The notes below the pieces were generated by a model. That model saw only the letters and a list, made by a program, of their open reading frames with translations, was not told the origin of the DNA and made no database searches. Positions 1-6,604 of a stretch of 11,554 nucleotides of DNA are shown here, in pieces (positions within the stretch are counted from its first letter, which is position 1; the number at the start of each line of letters is the position of its first letter). Location: contig JANYBY010000158.1 of the NCBI GenBank assembly GCA_025360565.1, positions 1-11,554 of the forward strand. Direction: 5' to 3'. Made by a program: the position numbers and the translations under genes. The DNA comes from Bacteroidota bacterium. GTDB lineage: Bacteria; Bacteroidota; Bacteroidia; B-17B0; Aurantibacillaceae.

Positions 1-2
1 CT

Positions 3-433
3 GCCCGATTCGAAACATACAAAAACTAAACTGCTCAAAATGGATGATGAACAGGCACATCTATACCAAATTATTCATAAAAATTTCTAGGGTGTCCCAA
101 CGCTGAAAACAGGATAAACAAAAAGCTGAAATAAAAGCGAAGCGTAATCAGCAATACGCCTTATTCGGAGGATTATTGTTGGTGATTATTTTTTCGGCGA
201 TAATGTTTAACAGGTTTAAAATTACCAATAAACAAAAAAACATTATTGAACTGAAAGAACGGGAAACCCAAAAGCAAAATAAAATTATTACGGAGCAAAA
301 ACATATTGTGGAGGAAAAGCAAAAAGAAATTCTGGATTCAATTCATTACGCCAAAAGAATACAAACGGCATTGATCACTTCGGAAAAATACATTGAGAAA
401 AATTTAAATAAATTAAACAGCAAGGCGGGTTAA
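3..433 (+). pseudogene. C-terminal remnant of a membrane sensor with coiled coil and YAKRIQ tail
   Basis: Frame 3 opens with ARFETYKN (bases 3-26), then a stop. This fits the segment that precedes the transmembrane helix in Bacteroidota TPR sensor proteins. Frame 2 is open from base 107 to the stop at 431-433. It reads KQDKQKAEIKAKRNQQ, one transmembrane helix (YALFGGLLLVIIFSAIMF), a charged coiled coil, and DSIHYAKRIQ with about 20 residues after it. In family relatives this signature usually leads into a SpoIIE-type phosphatase domain; here the protein ends. Bases 27-106 carry stops in all three frames, so the gene is broken between the two parts. The longest uninterrupted start (TTG at 176) would begin inside the helix and is unlikely to be real. 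The upstream TPR part, if present, lies outside the window. The tail closely resembles that of the gene at 2161-2892. That it is a remnant is fairly sure; the original output domain is unknown. Confidence 0.6.
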
Positions 434-441
434 AGATCAAC

Positions 442-888
442 TCATTTATTTTTTTTATCTCCTTCAACCACTTCCTTCATTTTTTTCAGCACCATCTCCC
501 AATTTTTTTTGCGATTGCTCAACCATTTTCTCCGATTCATTATTATCCTGTGTAAACGAAACCAGTACCGTGCTTCCCCCGGCATTTAACAGGATACTGA
601 TCGTATGGTAATTTTCTTTTGTGTCGGGTTTTCCTGATGGTGTGCTGAATGTATCGTATTGCAAAAATTTATTGGGGATAAGTTTTAAGATGGTTCCTTT
701 TTCTTCAAAGGGTTTTCCTTGCCATTTACCTTTAAAAACAATTTTATTCTGCTCTTTAAAATCCGAAATAACAGATGAATCAAACATATATTGTTTAATT
801 TTTTTTGGTTTATTAGCGCGTCCCAAACAATTTCAACCCACGCATTGATCGTTATTTCAGCTTTGGCAATAAGTTCTTCGGTTTTCAT
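442..888 (-). pseudogene. SRPBCC / AHSA1-like (START-fold) protein, two frameshifts
   Basis: Read across three frames, this is a complete SRPBCC (activator of Hsp90 ATPase 1-like) protein of about 148 residues. The ATG is at 888-886 and the first frame gives MKTEELIAKAEITINA and VEIVWDALIN. It shifts at the A8 tract (complement of 799-806) into a frame with IKQYMFDSSVISDFKE, GKWQGKPFEEKGTILKLIPN and PDTKENYHTI through SFTQDNNESEKMVEQSQK. It shifts again at a second A8 tract (503-510) into NWEMVLKKMKEVVE and a TGA at 444-442. The reconstructed order and length match the family. The first junction lacks one base and the second has one extra, so the net frame is restored. The helix-grip fold binds hydrophobic ligands; no specific function can be given. 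A Trp (TGG) stands at residue 17, where relatives usually have Pro. The gene is either a young pseudogene or intact with two homopolymer errors. Confidence 0.75.
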
Positions 889-919
889 GAATTAAATTAT
901 TTAGTTGTAAATTATATGC

Positions 920-1518
920 TTATTTTAAGGTTACTGATTTTTTTGAGGCCGAAGCATTATTTTTGGAGTGATTTTCTTTATTGGACCTTGCGTTTTTATT
1001 TTGCGCGGTGGTTTTGTTTCTTGAGATCTGAGTGGAGGTATATTTTCCGTGCTTATCAAACCAAATAGTACTGTCTGATTTAAGTTTCGAATAAAAGATC
1101 ATATTCCCATTCCCATCAGTGCTCGACCAGATCTTATAATTTTCGTCAGGATAATTTTTTGTATAATAATAAACAATGGGTTTAGGATAGGTGTTTTCGT
1201 TCATCTCATTGCCCGTGCGAATAGCATTGCCATAACTGTCGTAGGTAGCAGTTTTGCCAAGATTCGTAAATTGGTCCGTGTATTGGCCTACAAAATATTC
1301 ACCATCTAGCGTCCAACCGGGGCTGGTATTGGGATAAGTGGAATTAAATTTATTTGTAACTATTGCAGGGGGTTAACGTTCCCGTTAATATCGGCACCAA
1401 CGGGCGTATTTGTTTGCACTATTGCTGTATTTATTCCAATTGCAGCGAATAAAATATAGATCAATTTTCTAATTTTTAAATTGGGTTTATTAACCTTATA
1501 AAGATGAGCCCTTCGCAA
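920..1518 (-). pseudogene. Exported PepSY-like protein, one frameshift
   Basis: The - strand first encodes a signal peptide (KIRKLIYILFAAIGI, ending near IVQT) and TPVGADINGNVNP. It then hits a stop because of a frameshift at a five-C run (complement of 1368-1372). One added C restores NVNPPAIVTNKFNSTYPN, and the frame stays open to the TAA at 922-920. The PPAIVTNKF and YPN..PGW pattern and the repeated 'G-x-Y/F ... YDSYGNAIRT' strands are typical of secreted PepSY-like (beta-lactamase-inhibitor-like fold) proteins of Bacteroidota. A second unit follows (KPIVYYYTKNYP ... MIFYSKLKSDSTIWFDKHGKY). The last 35 or so residues are rich in Asn, Lys and Ser. No ATG precedes the signal peptide in frame. 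The nearest candidate is TTG at 1518-1516, and the natural MKIRK position (1479-1477) reads TTA. An intact-looking internal ATG at 1204 would omit the signal peptide and half the domain. Confidence 0.65.
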
Positions 1519-1639
1519 AAAAATATGTTACACAGTTTTTAAAAAAAATTGCATCCTTTCAACCTGTATGTAAAATATATTGCGATTTTTGCAAGGTTAT
1601 TTAAATGAATTAGATCACTTTACCGAATAAATAAAACAC

Positions 1640-2122
1640 ATGCTTAAAAAATTACCATTTAAACAAATTGGCCTTGGGCTTTTAATGATCTTAATAATTT
1701 GCCAATTCTTTAGGATCGATAAAACAAACTTAACGGTGCATAATGTGTTGGATATAGCTTCAATTACAAAAGCCACGCCGGAAATTATGGCCATGCTTAA
1801 AACTGCTTGTTACGATTGCCATAGTAACGAAGTTGTTTATCCCTGGTACACAAATATTGCGCCTGTTTCGTGGTGGATAAAAAATCATGTTAACGAAGGC
1901 TGTCATCACTTGAATTTTTCGTTATGGGGAACGTACAAAAGCAGAAGGATGGATAAAAAACTAAAAGAGTGTGCCGAAATGATCGAAGAAGGAGAAATGC
2001 CAATGACCTCTTACACCTTAATGCATGGCGAGGCTAAGCTTAGCAAAGAGCAAAAAGAAAAACTGATCGCTTGGTTCACATCTTTAAGAACCTACGAAGC
2101 AGATAAGCCAAAAGAAAAATAG
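1640..2122 (+). CDS. Membrane-anchored haem-binding domain protein
   Basis: This 160-residue protein has an N-terminal hydrophobic anchor (about residues 8-24) and a single c-type haem motif, C57-Y-D-C60-H61. Around it are the conserved features of the Bacteroidota 'haem-binding domain' family (PF14376 type): TACYDCHSNE, YPWYTNIAPVSWWIKNHV, LNFSLWGTY and the EEGEMPMTSYTLMH region, whose Met or His could supply the second haem ligand. The length is normal for the family. It probably sits on the outer face of the inner membrane and carries electrons or haem; its partner is unknown. The ATG is preceded by an A-rich leader, usual for this phylum. It is transcribed divergently from the PepSY-like pseudogene, with about 120 bases between them. 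The family call is secure; the physiological role is inferred. Confidence 0.85.
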   Translation: MLKKLPFKQIGLGLLMILIICQFFRIDKTNLTVHNVLDIASITKATPEIMAMLKTACYDCHSNEVVYPWYTNIAPVSWWIKNHVNEGCHHLNFSLWGTYKSRRMDKKLKECAEMIEEGEMPMTSYTLMHGEAKLSKEQKEKLIAWFTSLRTYEADKPKEK

Positions 2123-2125
2123 TTT

Positions 2126-2152
2126 TTGCTTCGCTGTTTTTTTACTAACTTG
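2126..2152 (+). promoter_or_regulatory. Possible housekeeping promoter of the six-helix protein gene
   Basis: TTG at 2126-2128 and TAACTTG at 2146-2152 are separated by 17 bases. This approximates the Bacteroidota TTG / TAnnTTTG pattern with one T missing. Transcription would begin almost at the ATG at 2161. It is weak on its own; read-through from the haem-binding gene 38 bases upstream is equally possible. Confidence 0.25.
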
Positions 2153-2160
2153 TACTCTAA

Positions 2161-2892
2161 ATGAACCCATTTAAAAAATTACGGAATTATTTTATCGGGG
2201 GTATTTTGGCTAAAACCGATGATGTGTTTGATCAGGTAAAGGCGGAGGTGCTTTTTAATTTCACATTTTTTTTTCTTATCACCAATATCCCATACCTCGC
2301 GGTTGCTGCAAGGGCTCCCATCCTTCTTGCTTTTGCCATATCAACTTTGGTGGCGCTTGCCATCGTCCTCGTAATATTAAAAGTGACAAGTAATATGAAA
2401 CTGGCCACTTACTTTTTTCTTTTTAATTTTATTATACAACTTGGCGGTCATTATTTGGTGGATAATGGAAGGGTGAGTGTGCAAGGCTCTTTGTTCTTTG
2501 TGTTGTTTTCGCTTTCCGGCTTTTTATTAATGAACAGGGCATGGGGATTTGGCGTTTCAATTTTTGTAATTATTGCTTACTGCCTTGGTGTTTATAACAT
2601 AAATAACAACTGTCCCCTATTTAAATTTCCTGATGATCTTGCCGATCCGCCGGAGGTAGGGCCAATGCTCTTTTTGGCTGTTATCCCAATTCTTTTAAAT
2701 GCGTATTTAATAAGTGAATTTGTTAAAGCAAAACAAAAGGCTGAAAAACAGATCTCGGAACAAAAACAAGTTTTGGAGGAAAAGCAAAAAGAGATCCTTG
2801 ATTCCATCCGTTACGCAAAACGGATCCAAAACGCATTATTACCTCACGAAAAATATGTTGAGCGGAAATTGGATGAATTAAATAAAAACTAA
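2161..2892 (+). CDS. Six-helix membrane protein with coiled-coil YAKRIQ tail, no output domain
   Basis: This 243-residue protein has a short cytosolic start and about six hydrophobic helices (roughly residues 29-50, 53-75, 80-97, 107-125, 127-146 and 167-188). A charged coiled coil (188-213) and DSIRYAKRIQNALLP (214-228) follow, with 15 further residues. The layout is that of the sensor half of Bacteroidota two-component kinases or SpoIIE-type phosphatases: a membrane sensor, a coiled-coil linker and the YAKRIQ signature. Here the protein stops where the catalytic domain would begin. No frameshifted phosphatase or kinase sequence follows before the sigma gene, so this seems a designed or old truncation rather than a fresh break. 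The tail is about 60 percent identical over roughly 43 residues to the pseudogene tail at 301-430, while the DNA differs at many third positions. No ligand or enzymatic function can be assigned. Confidence 0.75.
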   Translation: MNPFKKLRNYFIGGILAKTDDVFDQVKAEVLFNFTFFFLITNIPYLAVAARAPILLAFAISTLVALAIVLVILKVTSNMKLATYFFLFNFIIQLGGHYLVDNGRVSVQGSLFFVLFSLSGFLLMNRAWGFGVSIFVIIAYCLGVYNINNNCPLFKFPDDLADPPEVGPMLFLAVIPILLNAYLISEFVKAKQKAEKQISEQKQVLEEKQKEILDSIRYAKRIQNALLPHEKYVERKLDELNKN

Positions 2893-2980
2893 ACTCAGGG
2901 TCTTGTTCGGAGTACATAGTTTAAATCTTCAGTAATAATTCTTTAAAAGCGGCTTTAATTTTTTTTACATTGCTGATTCA

Positions 2981-3559
2981 TTGAGCGAGTTCGAAAAAAT
3001 AAAACAACTTATTGCCGGCGATCTGGTGGCATTTCAAAATTTGGTGCAAGAGTTTGAAAAACGTGTTTTTAATACCTGCCTCGGTTTATTACAAAACACC
3101 GAAGACGCCGAAGATGTTACACAGGAAGTTTTTATAGCCGTTTTTCAATCTATTAAAAATTTTAAAGGAGAATCAAAACTCTCCACTTGGATATACAGAA
3201 TTGCTGTTACACGATCTTTAGAATTTATAAGAATGAAGAACCGAAAAAAAAGGTTCGCTTTTTTTCAAACTATTTTTGCCAATGAAAAGGGTGAGGTAAA
3301 AATTGAAGCGGCGCATTTTCATCACCCCGGTGTTGTTTTAGAAAATAAAGAAAAAGCCGCTATACTTTTCGCTGCTATTGAAAAGTTACCCGCGAATCAA
3401 AAAACAGCTTTTATTTTAAGTAAGATAGAAGACCTGAGTTACGCCGAAATTGCCGAGGTAATGAAGGTTTCGGTGCCCTCGGTTGAATCGCTTTTATTCA
3501 GGGCAAAACAAAATTTACAAAAGGTTTTAGGAAACTATTATGAAAAGAATAAGGAATGA
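2981..3559 (+). CDS. ECF-type RNA polymerase sigma factor
   Basis: This 192-residue sigma-70 family factor of the extracytoplasmic-function class redirects RNA polymerase to stress promoters. Region 2 covers residues 18-88, with the recognisable NTEDAEDVTQEVFIAVF and STWIYRIAVTRSLEFIR. Region 4 covers about 125-183, with LPANQKTAFILSKIEDLSY, the helix-turn-helix AEIAEVMKVSVPSVESLLFRAK. There is no C-terminal extension. The linker holds a small His cluster, HFHHP (112-116). No in-frame ATG exists upstream, and TTG at 2981 is the start that gives a normal family N-terminus, so translation may be deliberately weak. The next two genes code for a small single-pass protein and a periplasmic metal-sensor-like protein, the usual partners of CnrH-type sigma factors. 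The ACCGCAAG-N16-CATCTAA element found downstream is not present upstream of this gene. Confidence 0.9.
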   Translation: MSEFEKIKQLIAGDLVAFQNLVQEFEKRVFNTCLGLLQNTEDAEDVTQEVFIAVFQSIKNFKGESKLSTWIYRIAVTRSLEFIRMKNRKKRFAFFQTIFANEKGEVKIEAAHFHHPGVVLENKEKAAILFAAIEKLPANQKTAFILSKIEDLSYAEIAEVMKVSVPSVESLLFRAKQNLQKVLGNYYEKNKE

Positions 3560-3589
3560 CCGCAAGTTTTTAAATAATTAAACATCTAA
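3559..3589 (+). promoter_or_regulatory. Putative ECF sigma promoter, copy 1 (ACCGCAAG-N16-CATCTAA)
   Basis: ACCGCAAG (3559-3566) begins on the last base of the sigma gene's stop codon. CATCTAA (3583-3589) follows after a 16-base A/T spacer. The same two blocks with the same spacing recur at 4432-4462. The block lengths and spacing fit the -35 and -10 regions of an ECF promoter. Only six bases separate the second block from the ATG at 3596, so the transcript would be leaderless or nearly so. Confidence 0.6.
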
Positions 3590-3595
3590 TATAAC

Positions 3596-3889
3596 ATGAA
3601 CACAAAAGAAAATTGGATAAACGAAGTTGAAAGCAGCCTTAACGGTCTGCAACCCGCCGAAGTAAATCCATATTTATACGCTAAGATCATTAACCGTTTA
3701 AATTCGGTAAAATCTGATTACGCCCCGGCAAAATTGATCTGGGCTACCTTGGCCTCTATGGTGATCTTGCTTTTTTTAAATATTGTGGCTGCCAATAATA
3801 CGCAACCCCAACCGGCCAATACTGCCGAACTGCAGCAATTGGCCACTCAATATCAGTTAACAAATACCAATTTTATAAATTATAATTAG
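3596..3889 (+). CDS. Small single-pass membrane protein, putative anti-sigma factor
   Basis: This is a 97-residue protein. Residues 1-45 are hydrophilic and mixed-charge (EVESSLNGLQPAEVNPYLYAKI and onwards) and should face the cytosol. Residues 46-66 form one transmembrane helix (LIWATLASMVILLFLNIVAA), and the last 31 residues are Gln/Asn-rich and periplasmic. No enzyme or zinc-binding anti-sigma (HxxxCxxC) motif is seen. Its size, topology and position between an ECF sigma factor and an anchored periplasmic sensor match CnrY-type anti-sigma proteins, which hold the sigma factor at the membrane. That role is inferred from context, not from sequence identity. It is co-transcribed with the next gene: the stop and the next ATG are two bases apart. 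A putative promoter for the cluster's own sigma factor lies directly before it, which would make a negative feedback loop. Confidence 0.65.
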   Translation: MNTKENWINEVESSLNGLQPAEVNPYLYAKIINRLNSVKSDYAPAKLIWATLASMVILLFLNIVAANNTQPQPANTAELQQLATQYQLTNTNFINYN

Positions 3890-3891
3890 GC

Positions 3892-4422
3892 ATGAACCGA
3901 ACAAAACTATTAACCATTGCTGTTTTGGGCCTGTTATTAATTAATCTGGGCACATTACTTGTTATTTTTTTAAACAGATCAGGTCACCATCCTCGTCCCC
4001 CGCACGAACAGGAAGGCCCGCGGGGCGAAGGCCCAAAAAGAATAATTATTGAACGCTTAAATTTTGACGAGGCACAGCAAAAACAATACGAAGAAATTAT
4101 AGTAGAACACCGCAAAAAAATGCGCGAATTAAATGATGCTTCACGCGATCTGCACAACGAATTGTTTGGGCAATTAACCGAAAATGTAATTGATAAAGCA
4201 AAGGCCGATTCTGTTATCTCCCTTATTTCCCTTAATCAAAAAGCGCTCGACAATTTAAACTTCGATCATTTCCAAAAAATAAAAGGTATTTGTAAGCCGG
4301 GCCAAATTGAACAGTTCAACGATCTGGTGAAAGATCTTACACATTTATTTTCACCGCAAGGTCCGCCACCGGGTGGTCCCAATGGCCCGCCACACGGACC
4401 ACCAGGCAATAAACCCGAATAA
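3892..4422 (+). CDS. Anchored periplasmic heavy-metal-sensor-like protein (Spy/CpxP/CnrX type)
   Basis: This 176-residue protein has an N-terminal membrane anchor (about 6-27) with no lipobox. A short His/Pro-rich stretch follows (GHHPRPPHEQEGPRGEG, 31-47). Next is an all-helical core (57-153) with LNFDEAQQKQYEEIIVEHRKKM, RDLHNELFGQL, DHFQKIKGICKPGQIEQF and a final helix. The C-terminal tail is Gly/Pro-rich with one His (GPPPGGPNGPPHGPPG). The paired-helix hook and the '...HF..I..IC.P.Q...F' ending are typical of the periplasmic heavy-metal sensor / Spy-CpxP group. Candidate metal ligands are H32, H33, H38, H73, H88, H126 and C134. In CnrYXH systems the equivalent protein binds metal outside and releases the sigma factor through the small membrane protein. 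That mechanism is inferred here from gene order. The family-level call is good; the metal is not known. Confidence 0.75.
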   Translation: MNRTKLLTIAVLGLLLINLGTLLVIFLNRSGHHPRPPHEQEGPRGEGPKRIIIERLNFDEAQQKQYEEIIVEHRKKMRELNDASRDLHNELFGQLTENVIDKAKADSVISLISLNQKALDNLNFDHFQKIKGICKPGQIEQFNDLVKDLTHLFSPQGPPPGGPNGPPHGPPGNKPE

Positions 4423-4431
4423 TTTTAAATA

Positions 4432-4462
4432 ACCGCAAGTTTTAAATAAAAACAACATCTAA
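4432..4462 (+). promoter_or_regulatory. Putative ECF sigma promoter, copy 2 (ACCGCAAG-N16-CATCTAA)
   Basis: ACCGCAAG (4432-4439) and CATCTAA (4456-4462) are separated by 16 bases, identical in blocks and spacing to the copy at 3559-3589. The spacer is similar but not identical (T-run then A-rich). The YHYH gene starts 24 bases after the second block, leaving a short A-rich leader. I found no third copy with both blocks in the window. Confidence 0.6.
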
Positions 4463-4486
4463 ATAAATAACATAAAAATAAAACAT

Positions 4487-5848
4487 ATGAAAAAGATCAT
4501 CTTAGCAACATCACTTGTAATGGCTTTTAGCCATGGGTTTTCGCAAGTAAGCCCGGCAATAAGTTCCTGGTTGCAAAACACTGTTATAAAAGGAAGGCAT
4601 TATGTTTCGGGAAACCCAACGCCTATTAACGATCCCACGCTTACCGCCAATACACAAAGTGTTCAGTATTCGGCAACTCAGGTTTACGTTACAACTATGG
4701 GTATTCCAAGTTATATTACCGGACCTTTTTTAGATGGTAATCCTTCTTTGGCATCGAACCAAAATGCAATTTTTAAATTTCCTTTGGCGCCGGTTCAAAA
4801 TACCGGTACTTTAACACCAACTTCAGGAGGTAACATTGGTGTTTTTGTAAATGGTGTTGCTATGTTTGACTACCGCGATGGTGTTTCGTGGAAAAATTCT
4901 ACAAACGCTTTGGCTGGCGGTCCTCTTGGCGGAAGCGGAGATGGTATTTGGAACAGGGATGCGATTGTTGCTGAAAAGGGCGGATTTGATTGTTCAAAAG
5001 GCCATCCTGCCATGGGAAATTATCATCATCATCAAAATCCAAGTGCATTTAAATTAGACCTTACTGTTATTTCAACCATTTGTACTTTATACGATGCCGA
5101 TGGATTGTATGTGATTGATGCTTCTGTTCACTCACCTTTGATTGGTTATGCTTACGATGGTTTTCCGGTTTATGGCGCATATGGATATAAAAATGTTGAC
5201 GGAACCGGTGGAATTGTGCGAATGAAAACGAGCTGGAGTTTAAGAGCCATCAGTACAAGAACCGCCCTGTACACGGGCAGTGTTACTGCATCGCCCGGTC
5301 CTTCGGTAAGTGTTACTTATCCTTTAGGTACTTTTAAAGAAGATTATGGTTATACCGCGCCAATTGCATCTGATTATTTGGATGATCATAACGGACGCTT
5401 TTGTGTAACACCCGAATATCCTGCAGGTATCTATTGTTATTTTGCTACTGTTGATGCAAATTGGAATTCAGCTTATCCGTATTTAATTGGTCCAACTTAT
5501 TATGGTACTAAAGTTGCCGCAAAAGTGGTTTCTATTGGTGAAGCTGTAACAACCTATACCGCACCTATGACGGGCATTGCTCAAAACGAAATTAAAAATT
5601 TAGCTGTTACTGTTTATCCTAACCCTGCAAGCGATCTGGTGGCAGTACAGGTAAGCGATTTTATAAGAAATAATTATGAGGTGAGTTTGAGTGATGTTAC
5701 AGGAAAATTAATTAATAAAACAAACCTGTACCAGGGCAGCACCATTGTGTACTTTGATACCAAAACGGTTTACGCGGGCATTTATTTTGTAACGCTTACC
5801 GCCACGAACGGAGAAAAAATAACCAAAAGAATATCGATTATTAAATAG
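4487..5848 (+). CDS. Secreted YHYH-domain protein with T9SS sorting domain
   Basis: This 453-residue protein starts with a signal peptide (MKKIILATSLVMAFSHGFSQ). A long YHYH-type domain follows, recognisable by DGIWNRDAI, GGFDCSKGHPAMGNYHHHQNP (Y179-H182), LYVIDASVHSPLIGYAYDGFPVYGAYGY (208-234), YLDDHNGRFCVTPEYPAGIYCYF (297-319) and NWNSAYPY. The eponymous motif reads YHHH here, a third consecutive His in place of Tyr. Residues 371-453 are a type A sorting domain (VTVYPNPASD, SDVTGKLI, GIYFVTLT, KRISIIK) that sends the protein through the type IX secretion system to the surface or medium. The biochemical activity of YHYH domains is not established. The His-rich site and the location between a metal-sensor unit and MbnP/MbnH genes suggest metal binding. 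It has its own copy of the bipartite promoter element and is followed by a strong hairpin. Confidence 0.88.
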   Translation: MKKIILATSLVMAFSHGFSQVSPAISSWLQNTVIKGRHYVSGNPTPINDPTLTANTQSVQYSATQVYVTTMGIPSYITGPFLDGNPSLASNQNAIFKFPLAPVQNTGTLTPTSGGNIGVFVNGVAMFDYRDGVSWKNSTNALAGGPLGGSGDGIWNRDAIVAEKGGFDCSKGHPAMGNYHHHQNPSAFKLDLTVISTICTLYDADGLYVIDASVHSPLIGYAYDGFPVYGAYGYKNVDGTGGIVRMKTSWSLRAISTRTALYTGSVTASPGPSVSVTYPLGTFKEDYGYTAPIASDYLDDHNGRFCVTPEYPAGIYCYFATVDANWNSAYPYLIGPTYYGTKVAAKVVSIGEAVTTYTAPMTGIAQNEIKNLAVTVYPNPASDLVAVQVSDFIRNNYEVSLSDVTGKLINKTNLYQGSTIVYFDTKTVYAGIYFVTLTATNGEKITKRISIIK

Positions 5849-5901
5849 TAAATTTAAGATCTTTGAGAAGGCATTTTTTTAAATAATAAAATATCAACCA
5901 T

Positions 5902-5944
5902 AAAACACCTGATCGGTTTAAAAAAGCCGGCAGGTGTTTTTTTA
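5902..5944 (+). terminator. Hairpin with U-tract, terminator or attenuator before MbnP-like gene
   Basis: The arms AAAACACCTG (5902-5911) and CAGGTGTTTT (5931-5940) pair over 10 bp. Inside, CGG (5914-5916) pairs with CCG (5927-5929). Seven T follow from the end of the right arm. It fits an intrinsic terminator for the YHYH transcript. It also lies inside what appears to be the signal-peptide coding part of the next gene, so it may act as an attenuator. Confidence 0.7.
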
Positions 5945-5962
5945 TTTTGCTTTACGTTTAAT

Positions 5963-6604
5963 TTGGTCATTTCCCAAACCAACAAAAAATTATCACTTTG
6001 TTTTGATCCGGTTTTCGGAAAAAATGACCCCGTGTTAACAGACTCTGTTTATTTTATGGATGATAAAAGCCCCATAAAATTCGAAACTTTAAAATTTTAT
6101 ATTTCGGGCGTACAATTATTTATGAACACCGAATTAGTTTGGCGCGAAAAAGAAAGTTTTCATTTATGTGGCACCGATAGTGATAATAAAAAAATTCATT
6201 TAAGCATACCTGCATCACTTGAGTTTACACGGCTTACATTTAATTTGGGAATTGACAGCCTAACCAATGTTTCCGGGGCACTTGGCGGGGACCTGGATCC
6301 CACAAAAGGAATGTATTGGACCTGGCAAAGCGGTTACATAAATTTTAAGCTGGAAGGTAAAAGTGAAAAGTGTAAAGATCCCAAAAAAGAATTCCAGTTT
6401 CACCTTGGTGGCTATTCTGGGCCGAATAAGAGTTTGCAAACAATATCTTTAAACAGCGTTTATAAAAAGGAGATTGAAATCAAAGTGGATCTAAAGCAGT
6501 TTGTAAATTCCATCGACCTTTCAAAACAGCATCACATTATGTCGCTCGGCCAAGCGGCGGTAATTCTATCACAAGCAGCAGCAAAATGTTTCAGCACGCA
6601 GTAA
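5963..6604 (+). CDS. MbnP-family (putative copper-binding) periplasmic protein
   Basis: This is an MbnP-family protein. The hallmarks are LCFDPVFG, IKFETLKFYISGVQL, ESFHL, LGIDSLTNVSGALGGDLDPTKGMYWTWQSGYINFKLEG, FQFHLGGY and IDLSKQHHIM. In characterised relatives a Trp is converted to kynurenine by the MbnH di-haem enzyme, creating a copper site; W119 and W121 (MYWTWQSGY, numbered from the TTG) are candidates. The TTG at 5963 gives only three hydrophobic residues. The frame is open back to 5867 and would add KHLIGLKKPAGVFLFCF and TFNLVISQ, a good signal peptide, but it contains no ATG or GTG. CTG (5909) or ATA (5900) are possible starts, or the original ATG was lost. The stop TAA is followed at once by the ATG of the di-haem enzyme gene, so the two are surely co-translated. 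Confidence 0.85.
   Translation: MVISQTNKKLSLCFDPVFGKNDPVLTDSVYFMDDKSPIKFETLKFYISGVQLFMNTELVWREKESFHLCGTDSDNKKIHLSIPASLEFTRLTFNLGIDSLTNVSGALGGDLDPTKGMYWTWQSGYINFKLEGKSEKCKDPKKEFQFHLGGYSGPNKSLQTISLNSVYKKEIEIKVDLKQFVNSIDLSKQHHIMSLGQAAVILSQAAAKCFSTQ

Noticed and set aside
107..178. TTG at 176 as a true start of a short membrane protein
   Set aside because: The frame is open and coding-like back to 107, and the start would cut the transmembrane helix; a remnant of a longer gene is more likely.
621..848. Open frame on the + strand opposite the SRPBCC gene
   Set aside because: It is a shadow of the conserved - strand protein, which explains the sequence across all three frames.
1549..1582. TTG ... 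TATATTG as a promoter for the haem-binding gene
   Set aside because: The spacer would be 24 bases, longer than normal, and the second block lacks one T; not listed as a feature.
4353..4360. A third ACCGCAAG inside the metal-sensor-like gene
   Set aside because: It is followed by a GC-rich coding sequence with no CATCTAA at the right distance, so it looks like chance.
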